Assembly: GCA_040401595.1 (NCBI GenBank) | Contig: JBBAOE010000028.1 | Span: 1 to 33,465 of the forward strand | Source: RFPW01 sp040401595 | GTDB lineage: Bacteria > Pseudomonadota > Gammaproteobacteria > Burkholderiales > Burkholderiaceae_E | Reading direction: 5' to 3' | Length of the DNA: 33,465 bases | In this document: positions 25,252 to 33,465 of the stretch, piece after piece | Layout: each line of letters starts with the position of its first letter | Position numbering within the stretch: the first letter of the stretch is position 1 | Made by a program: the position numbers and the translations under genes | Notes under the pieces: generated by a model | Told to the model about the DNA's origin: nothing | Seen by the model: the letters and a program-made list of their open reading frames with translations, nothing else | Database searches by the model: none

Positions 25252-26430
25252 TTATTTCAGCTGTTCAAGCAACAGGCTGGCAATCCGGGTCGCAACTGGG
25301 CGCTCAGCCGCATCCACCACCGGCCCCCCGTCCCGGTTGAGAACGCGGATATCAGTTACACCCGAAGCCGGGGACCCGGCACCCGCAGCTGGGGCAGCCA
25401 CGATGGGCCCCGCACCCGTCGAACCGACCAGAACGATGCGGAAGCGCCGCGGCGTGGGATCGACGTTGGCGCTGAAGATCCGATCCAAGAGGGAACGGGC
25501 CGAACCAGACTCTGTCGCCGGATCCACATAGCGAACGAAATAAATCCCGCGCGACCGATCCCGATCCTCGACCGTGAATCCGGCCCGATCCAGCGCCAGG
25601 CCGACGCGGCGCCAGGCGCGATCAAAGGATTCATCGACCTGTACCACACCATCAGGCAGGGCACGCGCGCGCAGGATCATCGCACCCGAATTCGGCGCCA
25701 GGTCTGCAGTCGCCCGGTTTACGTCGCTACCCAGACGAACCATCAGGCGACGCAAAAACTCCGCCTCCAGTTCAGGATCATTCGGACGCTGTGTCCAGAC
25801 AAAGCCATTTTTGTTCTCACCCGGTACCTCGACCATCCCGCGATGACTCAGGTGAATCTCCGTGCCCCCTTCGACCGAATCCAGCCGGATGCGGAATCGA
25901 TCGCGCTCCCCCGTCGAATAGATGCCATCAAACACCTTGCCAATCGTGGATCGGATGAAATCCTGAGGAATCTTGGCGCGATTTTCCGCCCACTCTGTTT
26001 CCATCACCCCGATGGCTGGCTGATCGACCGCCAGCGTAAAACCCGACTCCTGCCAGAAGGTACGCAGCAGTGGCCACAATTGCGCCGGCGGGCGTTTGAC
26101 CACGAGCCAGCGCATCGTGCCGGCGCGTTCGATCCGAACCCCGCTGACATCGGGTAGGACATCGCGCTGGGCCCCCGCTCCGGCGATCTGATCGCGCGCT
26201 GCCCGCTCGCGTGCGTAGCCGGAAAGCGTCGCCCCCGACACCCGCTCGGGCAACATGAAGCGTTCGTCCCCCCGGGGTGAAACCAGATCCGGCGGCACTT
26301 CCAGTTTGGCCTCTGGCCGGGTTGTTGACGACCGGTAATCGACCTTGGGGTCCGGCAGCATGTTGGAGACGGTACTGCATCCTCCCAACATCACGAGGCC
26401 AGCAGCGACCATTTGAACGACCAAGCGCAT
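25252..26430 (-). CDS. bamC: Outer-membrane assembly lipoprotein BamC
   Basis: BamC is a lipoprotein of the BAM complex, which inserts beta-barrel proteins into the outer membrane. The protein starts MRLVVQMVAAGLVMLGGCSTVS with a lipobox and Cys at about residue 18. An unstructured segment follows (DPKVDYRSSTTRPEAKLEVPPDLVSP), resembling the part of E. coli BamC that binds BamD. Two helix-grip domains follow, the first around WLVVKRPPAQLWPLLRTFWQESGFTL, the second around ILRARALPDGVVQVDESFDRAWRRVGLALDRAGF. I chose ATG 26430, with AGGA seven bases upstream, over ATG 26457 that overlaps the dapA stop. At 392 residues it is longer than E. coli BamC (344). Confidence 0.93.
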   Translation of the reverse strand: MRLVVQMVAAGLVMLGGCSTVSNMLPDPKVDYRSSTTRPEAKLEVPPDLVSPRGDERFMLPERVSGATLSGYARERAARDQIAGAGAQRDVLPDVSGVRIERAGTMRWLVVKRPPAQLWPLLRTFWQESGFTLAVDQPAIGVMETEWAENRAKIPQDFIRSTIGKVFDGIYSTGERDRFRIRLDSVEGGTEIHLSHRGMVEVPGENKNGFVWTQRPNDPELEAEFLRRLMVRLGSDVNRATADLAPNSGAMILRARALPDGVVQVDESFDRAWRRVGLALDRAGFTVEDRDRSRGIYFVRYVDPATESGSARSLLDRIFSANVDPTPRRFRIVLVGSTGAGPIVAAPAAGAGSPASGVTDIRVLNRDGGPVVDAAERPVATRIASLLLEQLK

Positions 26431-26456
26431 GCGGAGTTCCTGAATTCGAGACGACA

Positions 26457-27350
26457 TCACAACACGCCTGCAGCGCGCATCGCGGCGCTGACTGCCTCGT
26501 GGTAGATCGGAGAAAGTGGTGTAAGCGGCAGCCGCAGAGCGGGCGCGATGCGACCGGTTTGCGCCAACGCCCACTTCACGGGAATCGGATTAGCTTCAAC
26601 AAAGAGCTTTTCGTGCAAACCGAGGAGCGCGCGGTTAATGCCGCGTGCCGTCAATACGTCACCCGCGATCGCGGCCGCACAGAGACTCGACATCGCAGCA
26701 GGGGCCACATTCGCAGTCACCGAGATCACACCGTGCCCGCCCTGCAAGAGAAAGGGCAGCGCCGAATCATCATTGCCGCTGTACAGACGGAAATGCGCAG
26801 GCACCCGCTGCAGCAACAGGGCTGCGCGCGGCAGGTCACCGGTCGCATCCTTGAGGCCGACGATTCCTGGCACCCCGGCCAGTCGCACCGTGGTGTCATT
26901 GGACAAATCAGCGACCGTGCGGCCGGGGACGTTGTACAAAATAACCGGGAGGTCCACTGCTTCGGCAACCGCGGAGAAATGACGGTACAGGCCCTCCTGC
27001 GTGGGCTTGTTATAGTAGGGCACGACTTGCAGCGTCGCGCTGGCCCCGACCTGAAGGGCAGCCGCGGTGAGTTCAATCGCTTCGCGGGTGGAGTTACCGC
27101 CGCTGCCGGCGATGATGGGAATACGCCCTGCGGCCTGTTCGACCGCCACCCGAATCAGCTCAATATGCTCGTGAACGTCCACGGTCGGCGATTCACCCGT
27201 GGTCCCGACCGCGACAATGGCCTGGGTACCGCTCTCGATCTGCCAGTCGATCAGACGACGATACGCATCCAGGTCGAGCGAGCCGTCCTCATGCATCGGA
27301 CTGACGATGGCAACCATGCTGCCGAAGACATCAAAGGATCTGTTGGCCAT
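26457..27350 (-). CDS. dapA: 4-hydroxy-tetrahydrodipicolinate synthase
   Basis: DapA condenses pyruvate with aspartate semialdehyde in the lysine/diaminopimelate branch. The 297-residue TIM-barrel protein has GTTGESPT for substrate binding, the Tyr of ILYNVPGRT that relays protons, and the Schiff-base Lys in IVGLKDATGDL. Length and order match the family. It lies 23 bp after a methyltransferase gene and directly before bamC, an order shared with many betaproteobacteria. The pathway's first enzyme, lysC, is about 24 kb away on the same strand. Confidence 0.97.
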   Translation of the reverse strand: MANRSFDVFGSMVAIVSPMHEDGSLDLDAYRRLIDWQIESGTQAIVAVGTTGESPTVDVHEHIELIRVAVEQAAGRIPIIAGSGGNSTREAIELTAAALQVGASATLQVVPYYNKPTQEGLYRHFSAVAEAVDLPVILYNVPGRTVADLSNDTTVRLAGVPGIVGLKDATGDLPRAALLLQRVPAHFRLYSGNDDSALPFLLQGGHGVISVTANVAPAAMSSLCAAAIAGDVLTARGINRALLGLHEKLFVEANPIPVKWALAQTGRIAPALRLPLTPLSPIYHEAVSAAMRAAGVL

Positions 27351-27373
27351 GCGAACCGGGGTGAAGTTAAGCG

Positions 27374-27997
27374 TTAAAGCAGGATTGTATCGTCGCAGGG
27401 CTCGTTCTGACTCCGAAACAAAGCAACTAGCCGTTGCAATCGTGCCGGTCGGGGTGTCTGAACGACACCATCCTCATAAGCAAGCACATGCAGCTTGTGA
27501 CGTCTGGCCAGCTCGAGCAATTCCCCGGCAACGAGCAGATAGTCGGGGTTGGACGGTCGACCGAAGCGCTCATTGCCCTGAGCAAAGGTTTCGTAGACCA
27601 GACGCCCACCGGGGGCGAGCCACTGAACCAGCTGATCGAGGCGAGGCCGGTACAGGTAATTCGTACAAAGAACCACATCGAAGTAGCGCCCCTCGAGCGG
27701 CCATTGGCCCAACTCCAGATCGACCACTTGGGTCTGCACCGCCGGCGCCGCCGCGCTCAACTGCGCGAGCGCCTCGGGATCCCGATCGAGCGCTGTCACT
27801 TGATAGCCCTGGGTCGCCGCCCACCGAGCATGTCGACCCGACCCGGACGCCACATCCAGTAGCGTTGGGGATAGGTCCGTCCGAGTCCGTTCAAGCCAGC
27901 GCACGCACCAGGGCGAAGGCATGCCAAGACCAGGTTGCGCCACTGCGCCTTCAGACGCCGGCAATCCGCTCATCGGTGCAGCCTGGGGCGATGTCAT
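27374..27997 (-). CDS. Class I SAM-dependent methyltransferase
   Basis: A 207-residue Rossmann-fold methyltransferase. SAM motif I is TLLDVASGSGRHARW (about residues 45-59), followed by VTALDRDPEAL (acidic residue for the ribose) and FDVVLCTNYLYRPRL (motif IV). LAPGGRLVYETFAQGNERFG with PDYLLVAGELLEL is typical of a TehB-like group of unknown substrate. The start follows the trpS stop by six bases with GAGG just before the ATG. It may modify a small molecule or RNA; nothing decides this. Confidence 0.88.
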   Translation of the reverse strand: MTSPQAAPMSGLPASEGAVAQPGLGMPSPWCVRWLERTRTDLSPTLLDVASGSGRHARWAATQGYQVTALDRDPEALAQLSAAAPAVQTQVVDLELGQWPLEGRYFDVVLCTNYLYRPRLDQLVQWLAPGGRLVYETFAQGNERFGRPSNPDYLLVAGELLELARRHKLHVLAYEDGVVQTPRPARLQRLVALFRSQNEPCDDTILL

Positions 27998-28003
27998 CGG
28001 GCC

Positions 28004-29062
28004 TCAGGCGTAGCCCAGTCCCATGGCATCGCGCACCTCACGCATGGTCTCGCGCGCAATCGCCCGGGCCCGGTCACAGCCCGCGTCGACAATGGCACGC
28101 AACAAATGCGGATCTTCCTGATAAGGACGCGCGCGCTCGATAAAAACGGTGGTTTCCCGGATCACCGCATCAATGACCGGTTGCTTACATTCAATGCAAC
28201 CAATCCCGGCCGAACGGCATCCCTGCTGGACCCAGTCCTGCGTGGTCTTTTCGGAATAGACCTGATGCAGTGACCAGACCGGACAGCGTTGCGGGTCGCC
28301 CGGATCGGTGCGCCGCACACGGGCTGGGTCCGTTGGCATCGTACGGATTTTTTTGGTCACCGATTCCGGTGCTTCCCGCATGGCGATGGCATTGCCGTAG
28401 GACTTGGACATTTTCTGCCCATCGACCCCCGGCAGGCGTGAGGCTTCGGTCAGCAGGGCCTGAGGCTCGCGCAGGATCGGCGCATTCTCCAGCGTCACGC
28501 CGCGCTTGCGGGCGGCCGCCTGGGCCTTGGCGTCGGGCGCATGGCCATAGAGATGGTTGAAGCGCCGGGCGATCTCACGCGTGAGCTCGATATGCGGGAC
28601 CTGATCCTCCCCCACCGGCACCCAGGCGGCGTGATAGATCAGGATGTCGGCCGCCTGCAGCAGGGGATAGCCCAGAAAGCCATACGTTGCGAGATCACGA
28701 TCCGCGAGTTTTTCTTGCTGATCCTTGTAGGTCGGCACCCGTTCGAGCCAGCCCAGTGGGGTTCCCATCGAGAGCAGGACATGCAGTTCGGCATGTTCGG
28801 GGACGCGCGACTGCAAAAAGAGAATCGCCAGCTCCGGATCAATCCCCCCGGCGAGCCAGTCGATCACCATCTCCCACACGTTTCGCCCGATCTCCTGAGG
28901 CGATTCATAGTGCGTGGTCAAGGCATGCCAGTCGGCCACGAAAAACAGGCACGGATGCAGTGACTGCAGCCGCACCCAGTTTTTCAGGGCGCCATGGTAG
29001 TGACCCAGGTGCAGGGCGCCCGTGGGGCGCATGCCGGAAACGACGCGAGCGGTATTGTCCAT
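28004..29062 (-). CDS. trpS: Tryptophanyl-tRNA synthetase
   Basis: This class I synthetase charges tRNA-Trp. The N-terminus RVVSGMRPTGALHLGHYHGAL carries the HIGH-equivalent HLGH, and KMSKSYGNAIAM the KMSKS loop. FLGYPLLQAADILIYHA and VPVGEDQVPHIELTREIARRFN are classic TrpRS blocks. Length 352 residues. The ATG has no clear Shine-Dalgarno, but a TAGAAT box ends nine bases upstream, so transcripts from it would have almost no leader. It otherwise continues the leftward gene run, 43 bp after the YciO/Sua5 gene. Confidence 0.97.
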   Translation of the reverse strand: MDNTARVVSGMRPTGALHLGHYHGALKNWVRLQSLHPCLFFVADWHALTTHYESPQEIGRNVWEMVIDWLAGGIDPELAILFLQSRVPEHAELHVLLSMGTPLGWLERVPTYKDQQEKLADRDLATYGFLGYPLLQAADILIYHAAWVPVGEDQVPHIELTREIARRFNHLYGHAPDAKAQAAARKRGVTLENAPILREPQALLTEASRLPGVDGQKMSKSYGNAIAMREAPESVTKKIRTMPTDPARVRRTDPGDPQRCPVWSLHQVYSEKTTQDWVQQGCRSAGIGCIECKQPVIDAVIRETTVFIERARPYQEDPHLLRAIVDAGCDRARAIARETMREVRDAMGLGYA

Positions 29063-29071
29063 AGGGTCAGG

Positions 29072-29077
29072 ATTCTA
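29072..29077 (-). promoter_or_regulatory. -10-like box close to the trpS start
   Basis: On the minus strand TAGAAT ends ten bases before the A of the trpS ATG. A start point 6-7 bases downstream would give a leader of about three bases. The -35 is unclear. This would let trpS and the genes after it be transcribed apart from the upstream hydrolase/RNase AM/YciO genes. Confidence 0.4.
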
Positions 29078-29105
29078 CCTGCGCCGACCGCTGGCTTACG
29101 ATAGC

Positions 29106-29750
29106 TCATGAACCCTCAGCGTGCTCGACCTCACCCGCAATCGCATCGAAGCCAAGGCCGGCCCGGCGTAACAAGGGCTTGGGTCCGGTGAGCTCCACGA
29201 TAGTCGTCGGAATGGAACTCAGCCAGCCGGCATCGATCAGGAGATCGACCCGTTTGCCCAGGCGCGTATCGATCTCATCGGGATCGGCCAGGGTGTGCGC
29301 CTCGTCTGGCATCCGAAGCGTAGACGCCAACAGCGGTTCGCCCAGCGCCTCAAGCAGAGCAAGCGGCACGGGGTGATCTGGCACTCGCATCCCAACCGTC
29401 TTGCGGGACGGATGGGCGAGCCGGCGCGGTACTTCGCGGGTCGCTGGCAGGACAAAGGTGTAGGTCCCTGGCGTCCAGCGCTTGAGGAAGCGGTATTGCT
29501 GGTTATCAACCTGGGCATAGTGCGAGAGTTCTGAAAGATCCCGGCACAAGAGCGTCAACAGATGGCGCTCGTCAATCCGGCGGATCGCCCGCAGGCGATC
29601 GACGGCCGCCTTGTCATCGAGCCGGCAAACCAGCGCATAGCCGGCATCGGTGGGGACCACGCCCAGGCCCCCTTCGCGCAGCAGATCGGCCGCCTGTTCG
29701 AGAAAGCGCTTCTGGGGTTGCGTTGGATGAACAACGAAACGCTGCGCCAT
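29106..29750 (-). CDS. YciO/Sua5/YrdC-family protein (threonylcarbamoyl-AMP synthase-like)
   Basis: A 214-residue protein of the Sua5-YciO-YrdC fold. GGLGVVPTDAGYALVCRLDD and IRRIDERHLLTLLCRDLSELSHYAQVDNQQYRFLKRWTPGTYTFVLPAT follow the YciO rather than the TsaC/YrdC pattern. The C-terminal ASTLRMPDEAHTLADPDEI and PTTIVELTGPKPLLRRAGLG complete the fold. TsaC makes threonylcarbamoyl-AMP for t6A37 in tRNA; YciO proteins are related, but their in vivo role is less clear, so I give no symbol. It starts nine bases after the RNase AM-like gene. Confidence 0.9.
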   Translation of the reverse strand: MAQRFVVHPTQPQKRFLEQAADLLREGGLGVVPTDAGYALVCRLDDKAAVDRLRAIRRIDERHLLTLLCRDLSELSHYAQVDNQQYRFLKRWTPGTYTFVLPATREVPRRLAHPSRKTVGMRVPDHPVPLALLEALGEPLLASTLRMPDEAHTLADPDEIDTRLGKRVDLLIDAGWLSSIPTTIVELTGPKPLLRRAGLGFDAIAGEVEHAEGS

Positions 29751-29759
29751 GGAATCGAT

Positions 29760-30701
29760 TTACCAACGATGCCAAACGGGGACGACCGAATCGGGGAGTA
29801 CGGGGGCGTAGCCCAGATCGGCGTGGCTTTCGATCGGGCTGTGAAAATCAGACCCCCGCGACGCCTCTAGACCCTCCGCAAGAGCGATCCGAGCAAACCG
29901 GCGCACCTGGTCCCGGGTATGGCTTCCGCTCGCCACTTCGATGGCCTCGCCGCCAGCGGTCCGAAATTCTTCGATCATGGTTGTCAGGGCGAGTTCACCA
30001 ACCCGATATCGGGCCGGATGGGCGAGGACGGCCACCCCGCCAGCAGCCCGGATCCAGCCCACTGCCTCGGTCAGGCGCGACCAGTGGTGAGGCACATAGC
30101 CTGGACGCCCGGGAACCAGATATTTCAGAAAAACAGCCCGAACGTCATCACACGCGCCCCGTTCCACCAACCAGCGGGCAAAGTGCGTGCGCGAGACCAA
30201 TCCGGCATTACCAGCCAATGCGGCTGCGCCCTCATAGGCCCCGGGATGACCCACCGCGGCGAGTTGAGCGCCCATCTCCCGGGCACGCGCATCTCGACCG
30301 GAGCGCACCCCTGTCAGGCCTGCGATCAAATCGGGCGCACCTGGGTCAATCCCCAAGCCCACGATATGCAAGGTCTCGCCCCCCCAACTCACCGAGACTT
30401 CAACGCCAGGAACAAAGCGCACGCCCAGATCAGCGGCCGCCTCTGCGGCTTCTGCCAGACCACCCAGCTCATCATGGTCCGTCAAGGCCATCAACTGCAC
30501 ACCATTGGCCTTAGCCCGCTGGACCAGGGCGGCCGGTGCCAGCGTACCGTCCGAGTAAAACGAATGGCAATGCAGATCCGCATTGATCGTGTGCGGATCC
30601 CGGGAATCCGAACGGGAAACGACGTCAGTGGTTGATTTGGCTATTTGATCGTCGGCAATTGGATTGTCGGCGATTGGATTCTCAGCGATGAGATTGCTCA
30701 C
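29760..30701 (-). CDS. rnm: PHP-domain phosphoesterase, RNase AM / nucleoside bisphosphate phosphatase-like
   Basis: A PHP-fold metalloenzyme of the YciV/TrpH group, whose E. coli member is RNase AM (5'-3' exonuclease acting on rRNA 5' ends and on pAp). Metal motifs are complete: NADLHCHSFYSDGTL, LTDHDELGG, FVPGVEVSV, VLAHPARY and RGSDFHSP. GTG 30701 overlaps the hydrolase stop as GTGA. The first 35 residues are not conserved and include a threefold repeat (IAENPIADNPIADDQ) from 15-bp DNA units; a later start is possible but no better site is seen. Length 313 residues from GTG. The symbol is by family resemblance. Confidence 0.9.
   Translation of the reverse strand: MSNLIAENPIADNPIADDQIAKSTTDVVSRSDSRDPHTINADLHCHSFYSDGTLAPAALVQRAKANGVQLMALTDHDELGGLAEAAEAAADLGVRFVPGVEVSVSWGGETLHIVGLGIDPGAPDLIAGLTGVRSGRDARAREMGAQLAAVGHPGAYEGAAALAGNAGLVSRTHFARWLVERGACDDVRAVFLKYLVPGRPGYVPHHWSRLTEAVGWIRAAGGVAVLAHPARYRVGELALTTMIEEFRTAGGEAIEVASGSHTRDQVRRFARIALAEGLEASRGSDFHSPIESHADLGYAPVLPDSVVPVWHRW
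30651..30695 (-). repeat. Three 15-bp tandem units at the 5' end of the RNase AM-like gene
   Basis: gtcggcaattggatt, gtcggcgattggatt and the more diverged ctcagcgatgagatt follow each other without spacers. A weaker fourth unit may lie to the left. They encode the IAENPIADNPIADDQ stretch in the non-conserved N-terminus. Frame is kept. Confidence 0.8.
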
Positions 30702-31630
30702 AGGCCATCCCCGGACGGCAGGGGTTGCTCCAGAAACGCCTCGATCAAACGAGCGACGCGTTCCGGTTGGTCGTGATGAAGCATATGCCCACTGCCTTCA
30801 ACGGTCACCGTCTGCAGCGAACGGAAGGCCTTGAGACGTTCCCGATACGCGGGCTCGCGCGTGTAGCGATGCCATGCATCGGGTTCACCAGCCTCCACCA
30901 GCAAGACAGGCGCTGTGATCTGACGCCAGCAAGCCAAGGCTTCTTCAACCCGATACAACACGGGGTTACTGCGACGGTGCGCGGGATCCCCCAACAGCTG
31001 CCAGCCGGACTGATGCGTGTCCGGATCGTCCACCGGCTGCGCCCAATGCTGTGCCAGCCATGCAGCGCGGCCTGGATCCAGTCGAGGATCGTTGCGGCGC
31101 ATCCGGGAAACCAGCATCTCGAGCGTTGGCCAAACGCGTTCGCGCTCTGCCCTGCGTAGCTCATCGAGCCACTGTGCGTAACGCTGCGGCGCCTGATCGG
31201 GTGGGTTGCCGGGTAGCCCGTACCCCTCAAGATTAACAAGTCGACGGATACGTGCAGGTCTTACCCCCGCATACAAACACGCGATATTGCCGCCCATGCT
31301 GTGGGCAACCATGTCGACAGACTGCTCTGGCGCGAGGGCTTCGAGCATGGCTTCGAGGTCGGCCAAATAGTCAGGAAACCAATAAGCATCGATACCGGGG
31401 GCACGCTCGGTCAGACCGTAGCCACGCCAATCAGGCGCATAGATCCGGCGCTCGATGTGCAACGCGTCGACCAGAAACTGAAATGACGCCGACGCATCCA
31501 TCCAGCCGTGCAGCATCCAGAGTGGCGGCGCATCGACCGGACCCCAGGCGCGAATATGGTGGCGAATCCCGCGCGCCTCGACCCAAAGGGATTCGCTTGA
31601 ACAGCGCGGTTTATAGTGAGTGTTGAGCAT
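30698..31630 (-). CDS. Alpha/beta-fold hydrolase
   Basis: A 310-residue alpha/beta hydrolase. The oxyanion-side motif PPLWMLHGWMDASASFQ and the nucleophile elbow VAHSMGGNIACLYAG (Ser) are clear, with an acid in VLLVEAGEPDAW and the His in GSGHMLHHDQPERVA. It resembles esterase/epoxide hydrolase-type enzymes of general metabolism; substrate unknown. The ATG has no Shine-Dalgarno; TAAACT, a weaker -10 match, ends nine bases before it. It is divergent from the acyl-CoA synthetase gene and is first in the eight-gene leftward run. Confidence 0.92.
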   Translation of the reverse strand: MLNTHYKPRCSSESLWVEARGIRHHIRAWGPVDAPPLWMLHGWMDASASFQFLVDALHIERRIYAPDWRGYGLTERAPGIDAYWFPDYLADLEAMLEALAPEQSVDMVAHSMGGNIACLYAGVRPARIRRLVNLEGYGLPGNPPDQAPQRYAQWLDELRRAERERVWPTLEMLVSRMRRNDPRLDPGRAAWLAQHWAQPVDDPDTHQSGWQLLGDPAHRRSNPVLYRVEEALACWRQITAPVLLVEAGEPDAWHRYTREPAYRERLKAFRSLQTVTVEGSGHMLHHDQPERVARLIEAFLEQPLPSGDGL

Positions 31631-31714
31631 CGAGTGAGCAGTTTACCTTTCCAGCGCAGTCCAGCCGATGACCGATCACCGTTTCCAGCCAACCCAACCC
31701 GATCAGTCCGAATC

Positions 31715-33465
31715 ATGAACCGCGAAAGCGAGACTCACGACTACGCATTTCTGCATGAATCGTTTCGCTGGCAGGTCCCCCGATACTTCAACCTCGCGCA
31801 GGCCTGCGCGCAACGCTGGGGGCTGGGGCGATCTGGCAACCGAATCGCCATCATCGAAACCGGAGCGGGTGCCCGCCCCCTTCCCTTCACCTACCGTCAA
31901 CTGCACCAGGAAGCTTGCCAGTTAGCCAACACCCTGGATGCGCTGGGCGTCGAGGCGGGGGATCGGGTGGCCATCATCCTCCCGCAATGCGTTGAGACAG
32001 CGGTCGCCCACCTCGCGGCGTTTCGCCTGGGGGCGATCAGCATGCCGCTCTCGGTCCTGTTCGGGCGCGAGGCGCTGGCATTTCGGCTGCAGGACGCACA
32101 GGCGCGTATCGCTATCGTCGATGCGGCCCATCTGGAAACCGTTCGCGAGGCGGCCGCTGACTGCCCGGAACTGGCCGATCTGATCGTCGTCCCAGCCCGG
32201 CTGGATTTGCGGCCCAACCGGGTGGAGTCGACTTCGCCTCTGCTCTACCCCCGCCGAAATGATCGATATTTCGAACATGATTATCGCGCTCTGATCGATC
32301 GCAGCTCGCGCCAACACGCGATCGTGCGAACGCTCGCCGATGACCCAGCGGTGCTGATCTACACCAGCGGCACCACCGGTGCGCCCAAGGGAGCGCTCAT
32401 TCCGCACCGGGCACTCTTTGGCAACTTGCCGGGATTTGTGGCGAGCCAGGACTGGTTCCCCTGGGGCGGACGCACGACGGCGCCCCGCGATGGTCGCAAT
32501 AGCCGCGACCGCTTCTGGTCTCCGGCCGACTGGGCATGGACGGGAGGACTCTGGGACGCCTTGCTGCCGACGCTCTATTTTGGCCAAAGCATCGTCGGCT
32601 CGCGCGAGCGGTTCAGCGCGGAGAATGCCTTCGAGTGGATGACCCGCCATGAGGTCACCAACGCGTTCCTGTTCCCCACCGCGCTCAAACAGATGATGAA
32701 GGCGCGACCCAGTCTCTCCTCGGCTGAACGCAAGTCCCTGCGCCTGCGCGCGCTGATGAGCGCCGGTGAATCGCTTGGGGAGCCCGTCTACGCATGGTGC
32801 GTGGAAACACTCGGCCTGCAACCCAACGAAATGTTCGGTCAAACCGAAGCGAACTATGTCGTGGGCAACTCCTCGCGCCGCTGGCCAGCCGTCCCGGGTC
32901 ATATCGGGCGACCCTACCCCGGGCATCGGGTTGCCATCATCGATGAGGACGGGCAGGCGTTACCCGCAGGGGAATTCGGGGAACTCGCGGTTCACCGGTT
33001 CGATCGGCACGGCCACCCCGATCCGGTCTTGTTTCTCGGGTATTGGGGCAATCCGCAAGCGACCCAGGCCAAATTCCGCGGCGACTGGTGGCTGACCGGC
33101 GACCTCGCCGTATTGACCGACCACGGCGATTTTCGTTACCAGGGCAGAACCGACGATTTGTTCAAGTCCTCGGGCTACCGGATCGGGCCAGGCGAGATCG
33201 AACATTGTCTGATTGGGCACCCAGCTGTCCTGAATGCCGCGGTTGTTCCAAAACCAGATGCGGATCGGGGTGCCGTCGTCAAAGCCTATGTGGTCCTGAG
33301 CGCGCCCGATCAGCATCAAGGACCCGAGCAACGCCGCGTCCTGACCGAGTCGCTGCAAGCCCATGTCCGCGAGCGTCTGGCGCCTTATGAATATCCAAAA
33401 GAAATTGAATTCATCGACGCCTTGCCGATGACCACCACCGGCAAAGTACAGCGACGCGTGCTGCG
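31715..33465 (+). CDS. AMP-dependent acyl-CoA synthetase (partial, right edge)
   Basis: The reading frame from ATG 31715 stays open to the last base (about 583 codons) and has no stop in the window, so the C-terminus is missing. The adenylation motifs occur in order: YTSGTTGAPKGALIPH (A3), MSAGESLG, NEMFGQTEANYV (A5), WWLTGDLAV (A7), GRTDDLFKSSGYRIGPGEIEH (A8) and PMTTTGKVQRR with the catalytic Lys (A10). It resembles acetyl-/medium-chain acyl-CoA ligases that activate a carboxylic acid via acyl-AMP. An unusual basic stretch (GGRTTAPRDGRNSRDR) precedes the FWSPADWAWTGG block. Start support is modest: no Shine-Dalgarno. Only the A10 end and a short tail are probably lost. Confidence 0.93.
   Translation, partial: MNRESETHDYAFLHESFRWQVPRYFNLAQACAQRWGLGRSGNRIAIIETGAGARPLPFTYRQLHQEACQLANTLDALGVEAGDRVAIILPQCVETAVAHLAAFRLGAISMPLSVLFGREALAFRLQDAQARIAIVDAAHLETVREAAADCPELADLIVVPARLDLRPNRVESTSPLLYPRRNDRYFEHDYRALIDRSSRQHAIVRTLADDPAVLIYTSGTTGAPKGALIPHRALFGNLPGFVASQDWFPWGGRTTAPRDGRNSRDRFWSPADWAWTGGLWDALLPTLYFGQSIVGSRERFSAENAFEWMTRHEVTNAFLFPTALKQMMKARPSLSSAERKSLRLRALMSAGESLGEPVYAWCVETLGLQPNEMFGQTEANYVVGNSSRRWPAVPGHIGRPYPGHRVAIIDEDGQALPAGEFGELAVHRFDRHGHPDPVLFLGYWGNPQATQAKFRGDWWLTGDLAVLTDHGDFRYQGRTDDLFKSSGYRIGPGEIEHCLIGHPAVLNAAVVPKPDADRGAVVKAYVVLSAPDQHQGPEQRRVLTESLQAHVRERLAPYEYPKEIEFIDALPMTTTGKVQRRVL

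Noticed and set aside
25042..27377. Two long plus-strand open frames (about 370 codons each) opposite bamC and dapA
   Set aside because: Both are antisense to recognised genes and show typical shadow composition.
30651..30695. Short repeats considered as a CRISPR array
   Set aside because: Units are 15 bp, contiguous, in frame within a gene, with no spacers and no cas genes in the window.

Overview
The window is a gene-dense stretch (about 64% G+C by eye) of what looks like the core chromosome of a betaproteobacterium, probably Burkholderiales. I infer this from gene order: cysS, alkA-type glycosylase, accA, tilS, lysC and tRNA-Ser in a row, next to a TPR/cyclophilin/lpxH group, cysE-trmJ-suhB, and trpS-methyltransferase-dapA-bamC-MBL. 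Translated proteins also resemble Burkholderiales versions. There is no transposase, integrase, phage gene or CRISPR array. No stretch over 300 bp lacks a gene. A run of 100 N (24346-24445) marks a scaffold gap.

Left part (1-9317, minus strand): a likely long transcription unit cysS > HhH-GPD glycosylase > accA > tilS > mnmC > lysC > L2HG-oxidase-like flavoprotein, with tRNA-Ser(GCT) after it. tilS and mnmC both encode enzymes acting on tRNA position 34 and overlap. mnmC has an eroded methyltransferase half.

Middle part (9318-19042): TPR protein, periplasmic cyclophilin and lpxH run rightwards. trmJ and cysE run leftwards, separated by a 25-codon upstream ORF. suhB starts head-to-head with trmJ around a shared ATGCAT. 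A short-chain dehydrogenase homologue without the usual catalytic residues overlaps, tail to tail, an M1 aminopeptidase. A DMT-family transporter with a histidine-rich tail lies upstream of that aminopeptidase.

Right part (19043-33465): mutS, with an unusual 11-bp phased repeat in its leader, faces an FKBP-type isomerase. That isomerase is divergent, by six bases, from a RoxA-like ribosomal oxygenase. A small Pro/Ala-rich lipoprotein with a strong terminator precedes the gap. After it an eight-gene leftward run (alpha/beta hydrolase > RNase AM-like PHP protein > YciO/Sua5 > trpS > methyltransferase > dapA > bamC > MBL hydrolase) covers lysine biosynthesis, tRNA and RNA metabolism and outer-membrane assembly. 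A partial AMP-dependent acyl-CoA synthetase runs off the right edge.

I see no self-evidently new multi-gene system. The most notable signals are the degenerate MnmC methyltransferase domain, the mutS leader repeats, the atypical SDR, the cysE leader ORF, and several starts placed 6-9 bases after a -10-like box.
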